Origin: Xanthobacter autotrophicus
GTDB taxonomy: Bacteria > Pseudomonadota > Alphaproteobacteria > Rhizobiales > Xanthobacteraceae
Direction: 5' to 3'
Assembly: GCF_030015065.1 (NCBI RefSeq)
Contig: NZ_JAIVFN010000005.1
Coordinates: 1-64,000, forward strand
Length of the DNA stretch: 64,000 nt
The notes under the pieces are model-generated. The model was not told where the DNA came from. It saw nothing but the letters and a program-made list of their open reading frames with translations, and ran no database searches. A program made the position numbers and the translations under genes. Below, in pieces: positions 1-8,260 of the stretch. Position 1 is the stretch's first letter, and every line of letters starts with the position of its first letter.

Positions 1-3
1 CTG

Positions 4-27
4 CCCTCCCTCGCAAGCGGGAGAGGG
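4..27. repeat. GC-rich REP-like hairpin
   Basis: Two 11-base arms (4-14 and 17-27) pair around a two-base loop with one mismatch and one wobble. The CCCTC..GAGGG form recurs in altered form near 11,361-11,383. It lies 77 bases upstream of the first gene and has no T tract, so it is better read as a dispersed intergenic palindrome than as a terminator. Confidence 0.5.
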
Positions 28-103
28 TTCCCTTTGCGCCGGGTCGCGGCAGCAGTCTTTCAAGCCGGAGCACCTCCCGGCCCCATCCCATCGAGGACAC
101 AGC

Positions 104-1039
104 ATGAAACCTCAGATCATCCAGTATTGCCCGCTGATGCCGGGCCTTGAGGCGGCGCTGGCCGAGCGCTTCACCGTGCACCGCTTCTTCGAGGACAAGG
201 ACCCCGAGGGCTTCCTCGCCCGTCATGCGGTTGCCGTTCGCGGCTTCGTCACCGGCGGCCATCTCGGCCTGCCGCCGGACCTCGGCGCGAAGCTGCCGGC
301 GCTGGAGATCGTCGCCATCAACGGCGTGGGCTTCGACAAGGTGGACCTCAATGAGGCCAAGCGCCGGGGCATCCGCGTCGCCAACACGCCGGACGTACTC
401 ACCGAGGACGTGGCGGATCTCGCCATCGGCCTCACCATCGCGCTGCTGCGGCAGATCGTGAAGGGCGATGCCTATGTGCGCGCCGGCCAGTGGCTGGGCG
501 GGGATCTGGCGCTGGGCGCCAAGGTCTCGCGGCGGCGCTTCGGCATCTTCGGGCTGGGCCGCATCGGGCGGGCCATCGCGCGCCGGCTGGAAGGCTTCGA
601 CGCGCAGATCGCCTACAGCGATCGCGCCAGGCTCGACGTGCCCTATGAGTTCGAGGCGACGCCCCAGGCGCTGGCGGCGCGCAGCGACGTGTTCGTGGTG
701 GCGGCGGCGGCTTCCGCAGAGACCCGCAATGTCATCGACCGTTCGGTGATCGACGCCATCGGGCCCGGGGGCGTCATCGTCAATGTGGCGCGCGGCTCGC
801 TGGTGGATGAAGCGGCGCTGCTCGCGGCGCTGAAGGAAGGCCGCATCGGCGGCGCCGCCCTCGACGTGTTTGCCGACGAGCCGCGGGTGCCCGACGGTTT
901 CTTCGGCCTCCCTAACGTGGTGCTCACGCCCCACATGGCGAGCGCGACGACTGAGACCCGGCAGGCCATGGCCGACCTGGTGCTGGCCAATCTGGTGGCG
1001 CATTTTTCCGGCGAGCCCTTGCCCACCGCCCTGGTGTGA
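104..1039 (+). CDS. D-isomer specific 2-hydroxyacid dehydrogenase (hydroxypyruvate/glyoxylate reductase-like)
   Basis: A 311-residue cytosolic NAD(P)-dependent dehydrogenase that should reduce 2-oxoacids such as glyoxylate or hydroxypyruvate to D-2-hydroxyacids. The dinucleotide fold is marked by GLGRIGRAIARR (about residue 150). The family signatures NVARGSLVDEAAL, which contains the catalytic Arg, and LTPHMASAT, which contains the catalytic His, are both present. The length is normal for the family (310-330). The ATG is preceded by GAGGA seven bases upstream. It stands alone, converging on the chaC-like gene 12 bp downstream. Substrate specificity cannot be read from sequence. Confidence 0.9.
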   Translation: MKPQIIQYCPLMPGLEAALAERFTVHRFFEDKDPEGFLARHAVAVRGFVTGGHLGLPPDLGAKLPALEIVAINGVGFDKVDLNEAKRRGIRVANTPDVLTEDVADLAIGLTIALLRQIVKGDAYVRAGQWLGGDLALGAKVSRRRFGIFGLGRIGRAIARRLEGFDAQIAYSDRARLDVPYEFEATPQALAARSDVFVVAAAASAETRNVIDRSVIDAIGPGGVIVNVARGSLVDEAALLAALKEGRIGGAALDVFADEPRVPDGFFGLPNVVLTPHMASATTETRQAMADLVLANLVAHFSGEPLPTALV

Positions 1040-1051
1040 GGCCGGAGGGCG

Positions 1052-1744
1052 TCAGCCCTCCCGCGCCATCCGCTCGTCGCGGGCCGCGGCCACCTCATCC
1101 GCCAGCGCCTCCAGCGCCGGGTCGGGGATGCCGTGGGCCCTGAGCCCGGCGCAGGTCTGGAACAGATACTCCGCGGCCGAGCCGATGGCGCCTGAGGCGC
1201 TGGCGAGCCGGCGGACGATCTCGGCGCGGGGCAGCCCGCCGGCATATTGGCAATTGGCCCGGTTGATGGTGAAGGAGATGGCGCTGCCGAAGCGCACGCC
1301 ATCTGCATCGAAAACGTCCAGCCAGCGCGGAACATAGGCACCCGACAGCATCTCCCGCCGCCACAGGATGGCGAGCTCGCGCTCCAGGATGTCCTCGTCG
1401 ATGCGCAGGGCGACCCCGGCGCAGGCGCCGCCCTCGTCGAGGCCGAGGGTCAGGCCCGGATTGTCCGGCGTGCCGCGCCCGATTAGGGTGGTGAGGCAGA
1501 AGGCGCGATGCCAGCCCTCGATGCGGCCGGTCCGGCACTCCAGCGCATGGACCGTGGGGTTCCAGATCAGGGAGCCGTAGGCGAACAGCCAGGCGTCCCC
1601 GTCCGGGCGCGCGTCCAGGGTGGCGCGCAGCGAGGCGGCGCGCTCCGCGTCGGTGAGCACGCGCAAGGCGGGGGCGTCCCGTGCCGCGATGGCGTCGATG
1701 CCCCCGGATTCGATCAGTTCGCGGGTGAGATGCTGAATCTTCAT
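1052..1744 (-). CDS. chaC: ChaC-like gamma-glutamylcyclotransferase
   Basis: A 230-residue protein of the ChaC branch of gamma-glutamylcyclotransferases, which cleave gamma-glutamyl peptides such as glutathione to 5-oxoproline. The substrate-loop signature LFAYGSLIWNP sits near residue 53. The acidic ILERELAILWRREM segment supplies the expected catalytic glutamate, and HRAFCL follows the family pattern. Length fits bacterial ChaC proteins (about 180-230). It converges with the preceding dehydrogenase. No cation transport gene lies beside it, so the historical link to cation transport is not supported here. Confidence 0.85.
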   Translation of the reverse strand: MKIQHLTRELIESGGIDAIAARDAPALRVLTDAERAASLRATLDARPDGDAWLFAYGSLIWNPTVHALECRTGRIEGWHRAFCLTTLIGRGTPDNPGLTLGLDEGGACAGVALRIDEDILERELAILWRREMLSGAYVPRWLDVFDADGVRFGSAISFTINRANCQYAGGLPRAEIVRRLASASGAIGSAAEYLFQTCAGLRAHGIPDPALEALADEVAAARDERMAREG

Positions 1745-1817
1745 GGCGTCGAAGCCATATAAGCAGGAACTGCGCCAATGGAATGGCCAGGGTCTGGCTT
1801 CGGTGGGGCGTCCAGGG

Positions 1818-1902
1818 TGCGATCCGGTCAGATTGCGTCAATCTGACCGGTGAATTGCCCCCTCGCCTGAAGATGGAGAACGCGCGATCCGGTCAGATGT
1901 TC
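1818..1902. repeat. Dispersed palindromic repeat, copy A
   Basis: A perfect 12-bp inverted repeat (arms 1824-1835 and 1839-1850, three-base loop) with a GCGATC entry and a GTGAATTG exit. A second half-site (GCGCGATCCGGTCAGATG) follows at 1883-1899. The same core with changed but compensating stem bases recurs at 10.35, 28.66, 33.33 and 38.20 kb, so stem pairing rather than primary sequence is conserved. Confidence 0.8.
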
Positions 1903-2722
1903 AGGCCGGGAACACTTTCGGGCGGCCCGGCTCCAGCCTCGCGAGGCGGTGGGCGATGCCGAGGGTGGCGAAGGCTGCGGCGAGGTCCGCCGCGCTCTCC
2001 TTGAAATGCACCCAGCCGTCGGTATGGGCGGCAACCAGGGTGGCGCCGGGAAAGGCGCCGGCGGTTTCCAGCGCGTCGTTGGCGTCCATGGTCATGTGGA
2101 AGCGGCCGCGCGGCTCCGCCGAGCCGGCGAAGACGATGACGACCCTGGGCGAGAACCGCCGCGCCACCTCGGCCACGCCGTCATAGAACACCGTGTCGCC
2201 GGTGACGTAGAGCAGGTCCCCCGGCGCGTCTCGGCCGAGGAGGAAGCCCACCACGTCGCCGGAAATGGGCTCGATCCCCGGCGGGCCGTGGCGGGCGGGG
2301 GCGGCGGTGACGAACAGCCGGCCCTTGCCGGGCACGTCGAGGATGGCCGTCTCGAACGGGGCAAGTCCCGCGATGGTTTCGCCGCCGAGCCGCGTGGCGC
2401 CGGCCTGCGTGGTGAAGACGGCCCCCGCCTTCGGCAGCAGCGCGCGGCCGGCATGGTCGAGATTGTCGAGGTGCTGGTCGTGGCTGAGCAGCACCGCATC
2501 CAGCGGCAGCACCGCCTCCGCATCGAGGGCGGGGCCGATGGTCTTCTCGAAGTGCACCGGCGCGGTCTGGTAGAGCCGGGGCGGGTCGAAGGTGGGATCG
2601 GTGATAAGGCGCAGGCCGCCGGTCTCGATCAGCACGGTGGGGCCGCCGATCAAAGTGAGGGAAAGGTCGGCGGACGTGCTGTCCATCGTGCTGTCCATCG
2701 TGCTGTTCATCGTGCTGTTCAT
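1901..2722 (-). CDS. MBL-fold metallo-hydrolase (COG2220-like)
   Basis: A 273-residue metallo-beta-lactamase fold protein similar to UlaG-type hydrolases. The metal site reads LSHDQHLDNLDHAG rather than canonical HxHxDH. YVTGDTVFYDG supplies the second acidic ligand and AAHTDGW a downstream histidine. The start is firm because AGGAGG lies five bases upstream of the first ATG. The first 16 residues are four near-identical tetrapeptides (MNST, MNST, MDST, MDST) made by a 12-bp tandem repeat that also offers alternative in-frame ATGs. It is divergent from a LysR gene 70 bp away and probably controlled by it. Substrate unknown. Confidence 0.8.
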   Translation of the reverse strand: MNSTMNSTMDSTMDSTSADLSLTLIGGPTVLIETGGLRLITDPTFDPPRLYQTAPVHFEKTIGPALDAEAVLPLDAVLLSHDQHLDNLDHAGRALLPKAGAVFTTQAGATRLGGETIAGLAPFETAILDVPGKGRLFVTAAPARHGPPGIEPISGDVVGFLLGRDAPGDLLYVTGDTVFYDGVAEVARRFSPRVVIVFAGSAEPRGRFHMTMDANDALETAGAFPGATLVAAHTDGWVHFKESAADLAAAFATLGIAHRLARLEPGRPKVFPA

Positions 2723-2792
2723 GGGGGCCTCCTGTTTCGCGCGGCGACAATGGACTCCCGCGGTCTGCGCGAAAATCCGCTATTGTTGCGCA
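2723..2792. promoter_or_regulatory. Divergent MBL/LysR control region
   Basis: The 70-bp gap between divergent starts must hold both promoters. An 8-bp palindrome, TTGCGCAA (2786-2793), overlaps the A of the LysR start codon. A TGCGC..GCGCA pair (17-base spacer) spans the same stretch. LysR proteins usually bind dyads in such gaps and regulate the neighbour. Assigning this dyad as the operator is inference. Confidence 0.4.
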
Positions 2793-3689
2793 ATGGCCGA
2801 TCATTTCCGCACAGGGTTCGACTGGGAGGACGCCCGCTTCTTCGCGGCGCTGGCGCGGCACGGCAGCCTGTCCGCCACGGCGCGGGCGCTGGGCGTCAAC
2901 CACGCCACCGTGGCCCGGCGCGTCGCCGCCATGGAACAGGCGCTGGGGGAGAAGCTGTTCGAGCGCCGGCCGGACGGCTATGCCCTCACCCCGGCCGGCG
3001 CCCGCGCGCTGGAAGCGGCCGATGCCATGGAGAAGGCGGCCCGCCGCCTCGCCGGCGCGGCGGCGGAGCAGCCGGTGGGCGGGCTGGTGCGCATCAGCGC
3101 GGTGCCGAGCCTCGCCGACCTCTTCCTGGTGCCGCGCCTTGCGGCGCTGGCCGAAACGCATCCCGCCATCGACATCGAGATCGCCGCCGACCGCCGCGTG
3201 GTGAGCCTCGCCCGCCACGAGACCGACATCGCGCTGCGGCTGGGCTCGCCCGGCGATGGCGACGTGATCGCCCGGCGGATGGCGCGCGTGGCCTTCGGCT
3301 ATTACGCCGCGCCGGCCTGGGCGCAGCGCCTCGCGGCCGGGGCGGCGCCCGTCTTTGTCGGCTTCGACGAGGCCAATGCCCACCTGCCCCAGGCCGGCTT
3401 CCTCGCCCGCCAGTTCCCGCGTGCGAGGCTCGCCCTGCGCGCCAACACCCAGGCGACGCAGGCGCTGGCGGCGCGCGCGGGGCTCGGCATCGCCCTGCTG
3501 CCGCATTTCATCGGCGCGGCCGACGGGGCGCTGGTGCCGGTGAAGCTGGGCGCGGTCGCGCCGGCGCGGGACCTCTTCCTCGTCTCCAATCCCCTGAGCG
3601 CGGACGACAGGGCGGTGCGCACGGTGCGCGATTTCCTCGCCGCGCTGTTTCACGCGGAGGCCGCGTTGTTTTCCGGCCCCGACGATTGA
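2793..3689 (+). CDS. LysR-family transcriptional regulator
   Basis: A 298-residue DNA-binding regulator. Its N-terminal winged helix-turn-helix is recognisable from FFAALARHGSLSATARALG followed by NHATVARRVAAMEQ, and a periplasmic-binding-like effector domain follows (about 90-295). I place the start at the ATG at 2793. Reading further upstream gives low-quality sequence overlapping the divergent gene. The fold and length are typical of LysR proteins such as GcvA/DsdC relatives. It faces away from the MBL hydrolase gene, the classic layout for a regulator and its target. The effector is unknown. Confidence 0.88.
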   Translation: MADHFRTGFDWEDARFFAALARHGSLSATARALGVNHATVARRVAAMEQALGEKLFERRPDGYALTPAGARALEAADAMEKAARRLAGAAAEQPVGGLVRISAVPSLADLFLVPRLAALAETHPAIDIEIAADRRVVSLARHETDIALRLGSPGDGDVIARRMARVAFGYYAAPAWAQRLAAGAAPVFVGFDEANAHLPQAGFLARQFPRARLALRANTQATQALAARAGLGIALLPHFIGAADGALVPVKLGAVAPARDLFLVSNPLSADDRAVRTVRDFLAALFHAEAALFSGPDD

Positions 3690-3740
3690 GGCCCGCCCCC
3701 GCCTTTTACCGCCGCGCCCGCCTCCCTATCTGAGGGGCGG

Positions 3741-3837
3741 GGCGATCCGACAGGAGCACGCGCCGGCCTGCCTGCGCCGCAAGCGGACCGGACGACGCGT
3801 TCTCTTTCCTGAACTCCGGAGCCCGAGCTGGCTCCGG
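3741..3837. repeat. Degenerate repeat copy G plus leader hairpin
   Basis: 3741-3812 resembles the front half of copy B at 10.28 kb: shared CCTGCG..CGCAAGC core, then CGCGTTCTCTTTC followed by CTGA. Next to it, 3816-3823 and 3830-3837 form a perfect 8-bp stem (CCGGAGCC/GGCTCCGG) with a six-base loop, ending 21 bases before the ATG at 3859. The hairpin would sit in the 5' leader of the flavin oxidoreductase mRNA. Confidence 0.5.
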
Positions 3838-3858
3838 CGCGGTTGAAGGCAGGGTCAC

Positions 3859-4869
3859 ATGGTGCAGCTTTCCATTCTCGATCTGGTGCGGGTGCGGCAG
3901 GGGTCCGGCCCCCGCGAGGCCCTCGACAATGCCCGCGATCTGGCGGCCCACGCGGAAGAGTGGGGCTATCGCCGCTTCTGGGTGGCCGAGCATCACAACA
4001 TGCAGGGCATCGCCAGCGCCGCCACCTCCGTGGTCATCGCCCATGTGGCCGCGGGCTCCCGGCACATCAGGGTGGGGGCGGGGGGCATCATGCTGCCCAA
4101 CCATGCGCCCATGATCATCGCCGAGCAGTTCGGCACGCTGGCCCACCTGTTCCCCGGCCGCATTGACCTCGGCCTCGGCCGCGCGCCGGGCACCGACCAG
4201 AACACCATGCGGGCGCTGCGCCGCTCGCTGACCAATTCCGACCACTTCCCTAATGACGTGATCGAGCTTCAGGCCTATCTCGGCGCGGCCGAGCCGGGCC
4301 AGTCCCTGTTCGCCGTGCCCGCCACCGGCACCAATGTGCCCCTGTGGATTCTCGGGTCCAGCACCTATGGCGCGCAGCTGGCGGCAGCGCTGGGCCTGCC
4401 CTATGCGTTCGCTTCCCATTTCGCGCCGGCGGACCTGATCCCGGCGCTGGATCTGTATCGCGCCCGCTTCCAGCCCTCGGCGCAGCTCGCGCGGCCCTAT
4501 GCCATGGCTGGCCTCAACGTGGTCGCCGCCCAGACCGACGAGGAGGCTCGCCGGCTCGCCACCACCCAGCAGATGTCGGTGGCGGACATCTTCCGCGGCG
4601 CCCGCGGCCTCAGCCAGCCGCCCATCGACGACATCGAGACCTACTGGAGCCCCATGGAGAAGGCGCAGGCCGCCCGCTTCCTCGCCCGCTCGGTGGTGGG
4701 CGGCCCGGAGCGGGTGCGCGCCGGCATCGAGGCGTTCGTGGCCGAGACGGGGGTGGACGAGGTGATGATCGTCTCCGACGTGTTCGACCACGAGAAGCGC
4801 CTCGCCTCTTATCGCATGATCGCGGACGCCGTGCCCCACGCCGCCGACTGGGAAAAGTCGGCCGCGTGA
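3859..4869 (+). CDS. LLM-class flavin-dependent oxidoreductase
   Basis: A 336-residue luciferase-like monooxygenase of the single-component, LuxA-related group that uses reduced FMN (or F420 in other branches). Recognisable family segments are [17 protein letters not shown], then [20 protein letters not shown] and [18 protein letters not shown]. The TIM-barrel length is normal. GGCAGGG precedes the ATG. It stands alone between the LysR gene and the efflux operon on the same strand. The substrate is not predictable, and related proteins are annotated as alkane or alkanal monooxygenase-like without proof. Confidence 0.85.
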   Translation: MVQLSILDLVRVRQGSGPREALDNARDLAAHAEEWGYRRFWVAEHHNMQGIASAATSVVIAHVAAGSRHIRVGAGGIMLPNHAPMIIAEQFGTLAHLFPGRIDLGLGRAPGTDQNTMRALRRSLTNSDHFPNDVIELQAYLGAAEPGQSLFAVPATGTNVPLWILGSSTYGAQLAAALGLPYAFASHFAPADLIPALDLYRARFQPSAQLARPYAMAGLNVVAAQTDEEARRLATTQQMSVADIFRGARGLSQPPIDDIETYWSPMEKAQAARFLARSVVGGPERVRAGIEAFVAETGVDEVMIVSDVFDHEKRLASYRMIADAVPHAADWEKSAA

Positions 4870-5478
4870 AGGGGCCGTATCTGGCGCGATACGCAGTTTA
4901 GAATGTTTAGAAAAGAAGTATGTCCACCGTGGCGCCAACAACATGCGTCAACGGGGCGGATTGGCATAGGTCTTTGTTCCGGTGTAGCCATGAATTACTC
5001 TGGAAGCCGGTCCCCTTGGGTTGATCAACCTGGGCGGGTCGGGTCCGGGGGGCTTGTGAACATGGGCGAAGCATCCGGAGGCTGACCCGTCGCGGTTCGG
5101 GGGCGCCCTTGCCGTCCTCGATGCCGCCGCTCCACCGGGCGAGCCGGTGCGGATGATCGCCATGTCCGTCTCTTCGGATCGGGGGCCGGCACCCCGTGGT
5201 CGCCGGCGCGCCGGCGGGCGCCGTCCCGTCCCTGGCCCAAACCATCGGGCGGGCCGTTCGTTCAGGCCCGCAGGCAGGATTTCAGCGTGCAGATTTCGCA
5301 TCCCGTTCCCCCGCCGGCCCGGAAACATTCGGATACGGGCGGGAAAACAAACGACGCGCCGGGGTCCTATTGCGGTCACCTCGGCAGTGACAATGGCCGC
5401 CATGTTCTGGTCTGCCTGCTTCCTCCCCACCGTCACCGGGCGGCGCATCCACGACGCCGCGCGCCGGGAGGCGCGCGC
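4870..5478. promoter_or_regulatory. 609-bp leader of the MacAB-type efflux operon
   Basis: No convincing gene is seen: reading frames on both strands lack family signatures and ribosome sites. Three symmetric elements stand out. They are a 12-bp perfect palindrome GGTTGATCAACC at 5019-5030, a 16-bp palindrome of C/G at 5201-5216, and GTCAC-N7-GTGAC at 5375-5391, about 90 bp before the nodT-like start. The first and third are candidate operators for a dimeric regulator. No regulator gene is adjacent. Functional assignment is inference. Confidence 0.35.
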
Positions 5479-6981
5479 ATGCCGGTGAGGCGGGGCGGGA
5501 CGCTGGCCATGGCCGGGCTGCTCGGCGCGTTGGTCCTGTCGGGCTGCGCGGTGGGACCCGATTACGAGACGCCGCTCATCGCCGTCCCCGAGCACTGGGG
5601 CAGCGGGCGCGGCGCGGTGGCCGAGGCCGCGCCGCAGCTGCAGCGCTGGTGGCGGCGGCTGGGCGACAGCGTGCTCGACGGCATGATGGAGGAGGCGGTG
5701 GCCGGCAATCTCGACGTGGCGACCGCCAAGGCCAAGGTGCGCGCGGCCCGCGCCACCTATCGCCAGCAGGTGGGCGCCCTGTTCCCGCAAGTCACCGGCA
5801 ACGCCTCCGCCACCCGTGGCGACAATGGCGGCAATGTGAGCGCGGGCGGCGACGTCACCGTCTCCAGCACCTATGGCGAGTATCAGGCCGGGCTGGACGC
5901 CAGCTGGGAGATCGACCTGTTCGGCGCCAACCGGCGCGGGGTGGAGGCCGCCGCCTACGGCTCGGATGCCGCCGTGGACGATCTCGACGCCGCGCTCGTC
6001 ACCCTCGTGGGCGACGTGGCCACCAACTATATCGACGCCCGGGGTTATCAGGCGCGCATCGCGCTGGCCCGGCGCACCGCGAGCGCCCAGCGCGAGACCG
6101 CCGCGCTGACCAAGCGCAAGCTGGATGCCGGCGGCGCCTCCGCCGTGGACGCCGCCAACGCCGCCGGGCAGGCGGCCTCGACCGAGGCGGACATTCCGGA
6201 GCTGGAAGCCGCCTATGCCCAGAGCATCCATCGCCTGTCCGTGCTCACCGGGCGGGAGCCGGCGGCGCTGGTGCAGCGCATGGCGCGGGTGCGGGCGGTG
6301 CCGGCGCCGCGCCTGCCGGTGCCGAAGGGCATTCCCGCCCAGGTGCTCACCAGCCGTCCGGACGTGCGCGCCGCCGAGCGCCGGCTCGGCCAGTCCACCG
6401 CCCTGGTGGGGCAGGCGGAGGCCAATCGCTATCCCTCCATCAGCCTCGCCGGCCAGCTGAACACCACCGGCACGCAGGTGGGGGACCTGGCGCGCGGCTC
6501 CTCCATCAGCTGGTCGTTCGGGCCGACGTTGACGGTGCCCATCTTCACCGGCGGGCAGCTGAAGGCGGCGGTGGAGCTCGCCGAGGCGGAGCGCGACCAG
6601 TCCTTCCTCGCCTATCGCGCCGCGGTGCTCACCGCGCTGGAGGACGTGGAGAATGCCGCGGTCTCCCTCGCCAAGCAGCGCCTGAAGGCGGGACGGCTCG
6701 CCGCCTCCGCCGCCGCCTACCGCGAGGCGGCGCGGCTCTCCCGCGCGCTCTATGCGGGCGGGTCGTCGAGCTTCCTCGACGTGCTCACCGCCGAGCGCTC
6801 CCTCTATGCGGCCGAGACCGCGCTGATCGAGAGCCGGGTCGCCACGGCGACCAATTACGTGGCCCTCAACAAGGCGCTGGGCGGCGGCTGGGACGGGGCG
6901 GTGGACACCGCGACCCCGGCGGTGGTGGACCAGAACACCGGCCCCCATTTCGCGCGCCTGCCGGCGCCGGCGATCCAGTGA
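5479..6981 (+). CDS. NodT-family outer-membrane efflux lipoprotein (TolC-like)
   Basis: A 500-residue outer-membrane channel of the RND/ABC efflux type. A lipoprotein signal, MAGLLGALVLSGC, places the lipidated Cys early. The next residues, AVGPDYETP, are the hallmark of NodT/OprM proteins. Two outer-membrane efflux repeats follow, with LDASWEIDLFGANRR in the first and RPDVRAAERRL opening the second. The ATG at 5479 has GGGAGG about seven bases upstream, and extending further upstream gives no sensible signal peptide. It is first in a tightly packed operon (11 bp to macA, 3 bp to macB), so it should be the exit duct for that pump. Confidence 0.9.
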   Translation: MPVRRGGTLAMAGLLGALVLSGCAVGPDYETPLIAVPEHWGSGRGAVAEAAPQLQRWWRRLGDSVLDGMMEEAVAGNLDVATAKAKVRAARATYRQQVGALFPQVTGNASATRGDNGGNVSAGGDVTVSSTYGEYQAGLDASWEIDLFGANRRGVEAAAYGSDAAVDDLDAALVTLVGDVATNYIDARGYQARIALARRTASAQRETAALTKRKLDAGGASAVDAANAAGQAASTEADIPELEAAYAQSIHRLSVLTGREPAALVQRMARVRAVPAPRLPVPKGIPAQVLTSRPDVRAAERRLGQSTALVGQAEANRYPSISLAGQLNTTGTQVGDLARGSSISWSFGPTLTVPIFTGGQLKAAVELAEAERDQSFLAYRAAVLTALEDVENAAVSLAKQRLKAGRLAASAAAYREAARLSRALYAGGSSSFLDVLTAERSLYAAETALIESRVATATNYVALNKALGGGWDGAVDTATPAVVDQNTGPHFARLPAPAIQ

Positions 6982-6991
6982 GGGGACGGAC

Positions 6992-8257
6992 ATGAACGCC
7001 CTTCCCCCCTTCGAGGCGCCCGCCGCCGCCACCCACCGCGCCGCGCCCCGGCGGCGCCTTCTGTGGCGCTGGGGCGCGCTCGCGGCGCTCGTCGCCGGTG
7101 CGGCCTATGCTTATGCGGTCTACAGCGCGCCGGCCCCCGGCAGCGGCCTGATGACCGCCCCCGTCACCCGCGGCGACGTGGCGGAGACCGTGCTCGCCAG
7201 CGGCACGCTGAAGCCTTCGAGGCTGGTGGCCGTGGGCGCGCAGGCGTCCGGCCGCATCACCTCGGTCAAGGTGCGGCTGGGGCAGAAGGTGAAGGCGGGC
7301 GATCTCGTGGCCTTGATCGATTCCGTCACCCAGGAGAACTCCCTGCGCACCGCCGAGGCCGCCCTCGCCAATGTCCGGGCCCAGAAGGCGGAGAAGGAGG
7401 CGACCCTCGCGCTCAACGAGCGGACGCTGGCCCGCCAGCGCACCATGGTGGCGCAGAAGGCGGTGTCGCAGGCCGACTTCGAGACCGCTGAGGCGGAGGT
7501 GAAGGTGACGGCCGCGCAGCTCGCGGCGCTGGAGGCGCAGATCGTGGAGGCCGCCATCGCGGTGGAGACCGCCCGCGCCAATCTCGGCTACACCCGCATC
7601 ACCGCCCCCGTGGACGGCACCGTGCTCGCCCTCGTGGCCCAGGAGGGCCAGACGGTGAACGCCACCCAGTCGGCGCCCACCATCGTCATCCTCGGCGCCC
7701 TCGAGGTGATGACGGTGCGGGCGGAAATCTCGGAAGCCGACATCGTGAAGGTGGCGCCCGGCATGCCGCTGTGGTTCACCATCCTCGGCGCGCCGGAGCG
7801 CCGCTACGAGGGCCGGCTCGACTTCATCGAGCCGGCGCCGGAATCCATCAAGAGCGACAGCAGCTTCTCGACCACGACCTCGTCGTCCTCCTCGTCGTCG
7901 TCGACCTCGTCGTCGTCCTCGGCCATCTATTATATCGGCGTGTTCAACGTGCCGAACCCGGATGGGCGGCTGCGCACCTACATGACGGCGGAGGTGCACA
8001 TCGTCCTCGGCGAGGCGAAGGGCGTGCTCACCGTGCCGTCCACGGCGCTGGAGCGGGATGGAAGCAGCGACAGCGTGCGCGTGATGGGGGCCGACGGGAC
8101 GCTGGCGCGCCGCCGGGTGGAAGTGGGCCTCAACGACAAGATCACCGCCGAGATCCGCTCCGGACTCAAGGACGGTGAGCGCGTGGTGACGGGCGAGAGG
8201 GTGCAGGGCGCCGCCACCACCTCGCGCATGCCCGGCCCGCCCATGGGGGGGCTCTAG
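6992..8257 (+). CDS. macA: MacA-like periplasmic adaptor (membrane fusion protein)
   Basis: A 421-residue adaptor that bridges the inner-membrane ABC pump and the outer-membrane channel. One N-terminal membrane anchor (about 24-46) is followed by a lipoyl half-motif (GRITSVKVRLGQKVKAGD), a long alpha-helical hairpin, and the second lipoyl half, NLGYTRITAPVDGTV. Beta-barrel and membrane-proximal domains complete it. An unusual run of about 26 residues (near 287-312), almost all Ser/Thr, interrupts the beta domain. It is encoded by TCG/TCC-type triplet repeats at about 7855-7924. AGGGGA precedes the start. The operon order nodT-macA-macB supports a complete tripartite exporter. Confidence 0.9.
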   Translation: MNALPPFEAPAAATHRAAPRRRLLWRWGALAALVAGAAYAYAVYSAPAPGSGLMTAPVTRGDVAETVLASGTLKPSRLVAVGAQASGRITSVKVRLGQKVKAGDLVALIDSVTQENSLRTAEAALANVRAQKAEKEATLALNERTLARQRTMVAQKAVSQADFETAEAEVKVTAAQLAALEAQIVEAAIAVETARANLGYTRITAPVDGTVLALVAQEGQTVNATQSAPTIVILGALEVMTVRAEISEADIVKVAPGMPLWFTILGAPERRYEGRLDFIEPAPESIKSDSSFSTTTSSSSSSSSTSSSSSAIYYIGVFNVPNPDGRLRTYMTAEVHIVLGEAKGVLTVPSTALERDGSSDSVRVMGADGTLARRRVEVGLNDKITAEIRSGLKDGERVVTGERVQGAATTSRMPGPPMGGL

Positions 8258-8260
8258 CCG

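Noticed and set aside
1949-3733. A 594-residue plus-strand frame covering the MBL hydrolase and LysR genes
   Set aside because: It spans two real divergent genes in other frames and has no family likeness.
4948-7032. A 694-residue open frame on the minus strand across the nodT-like gene
   Set aside because: Arg/Gly/His-rich shadow of the efflux gene with no recognisable fold or ribosome site.
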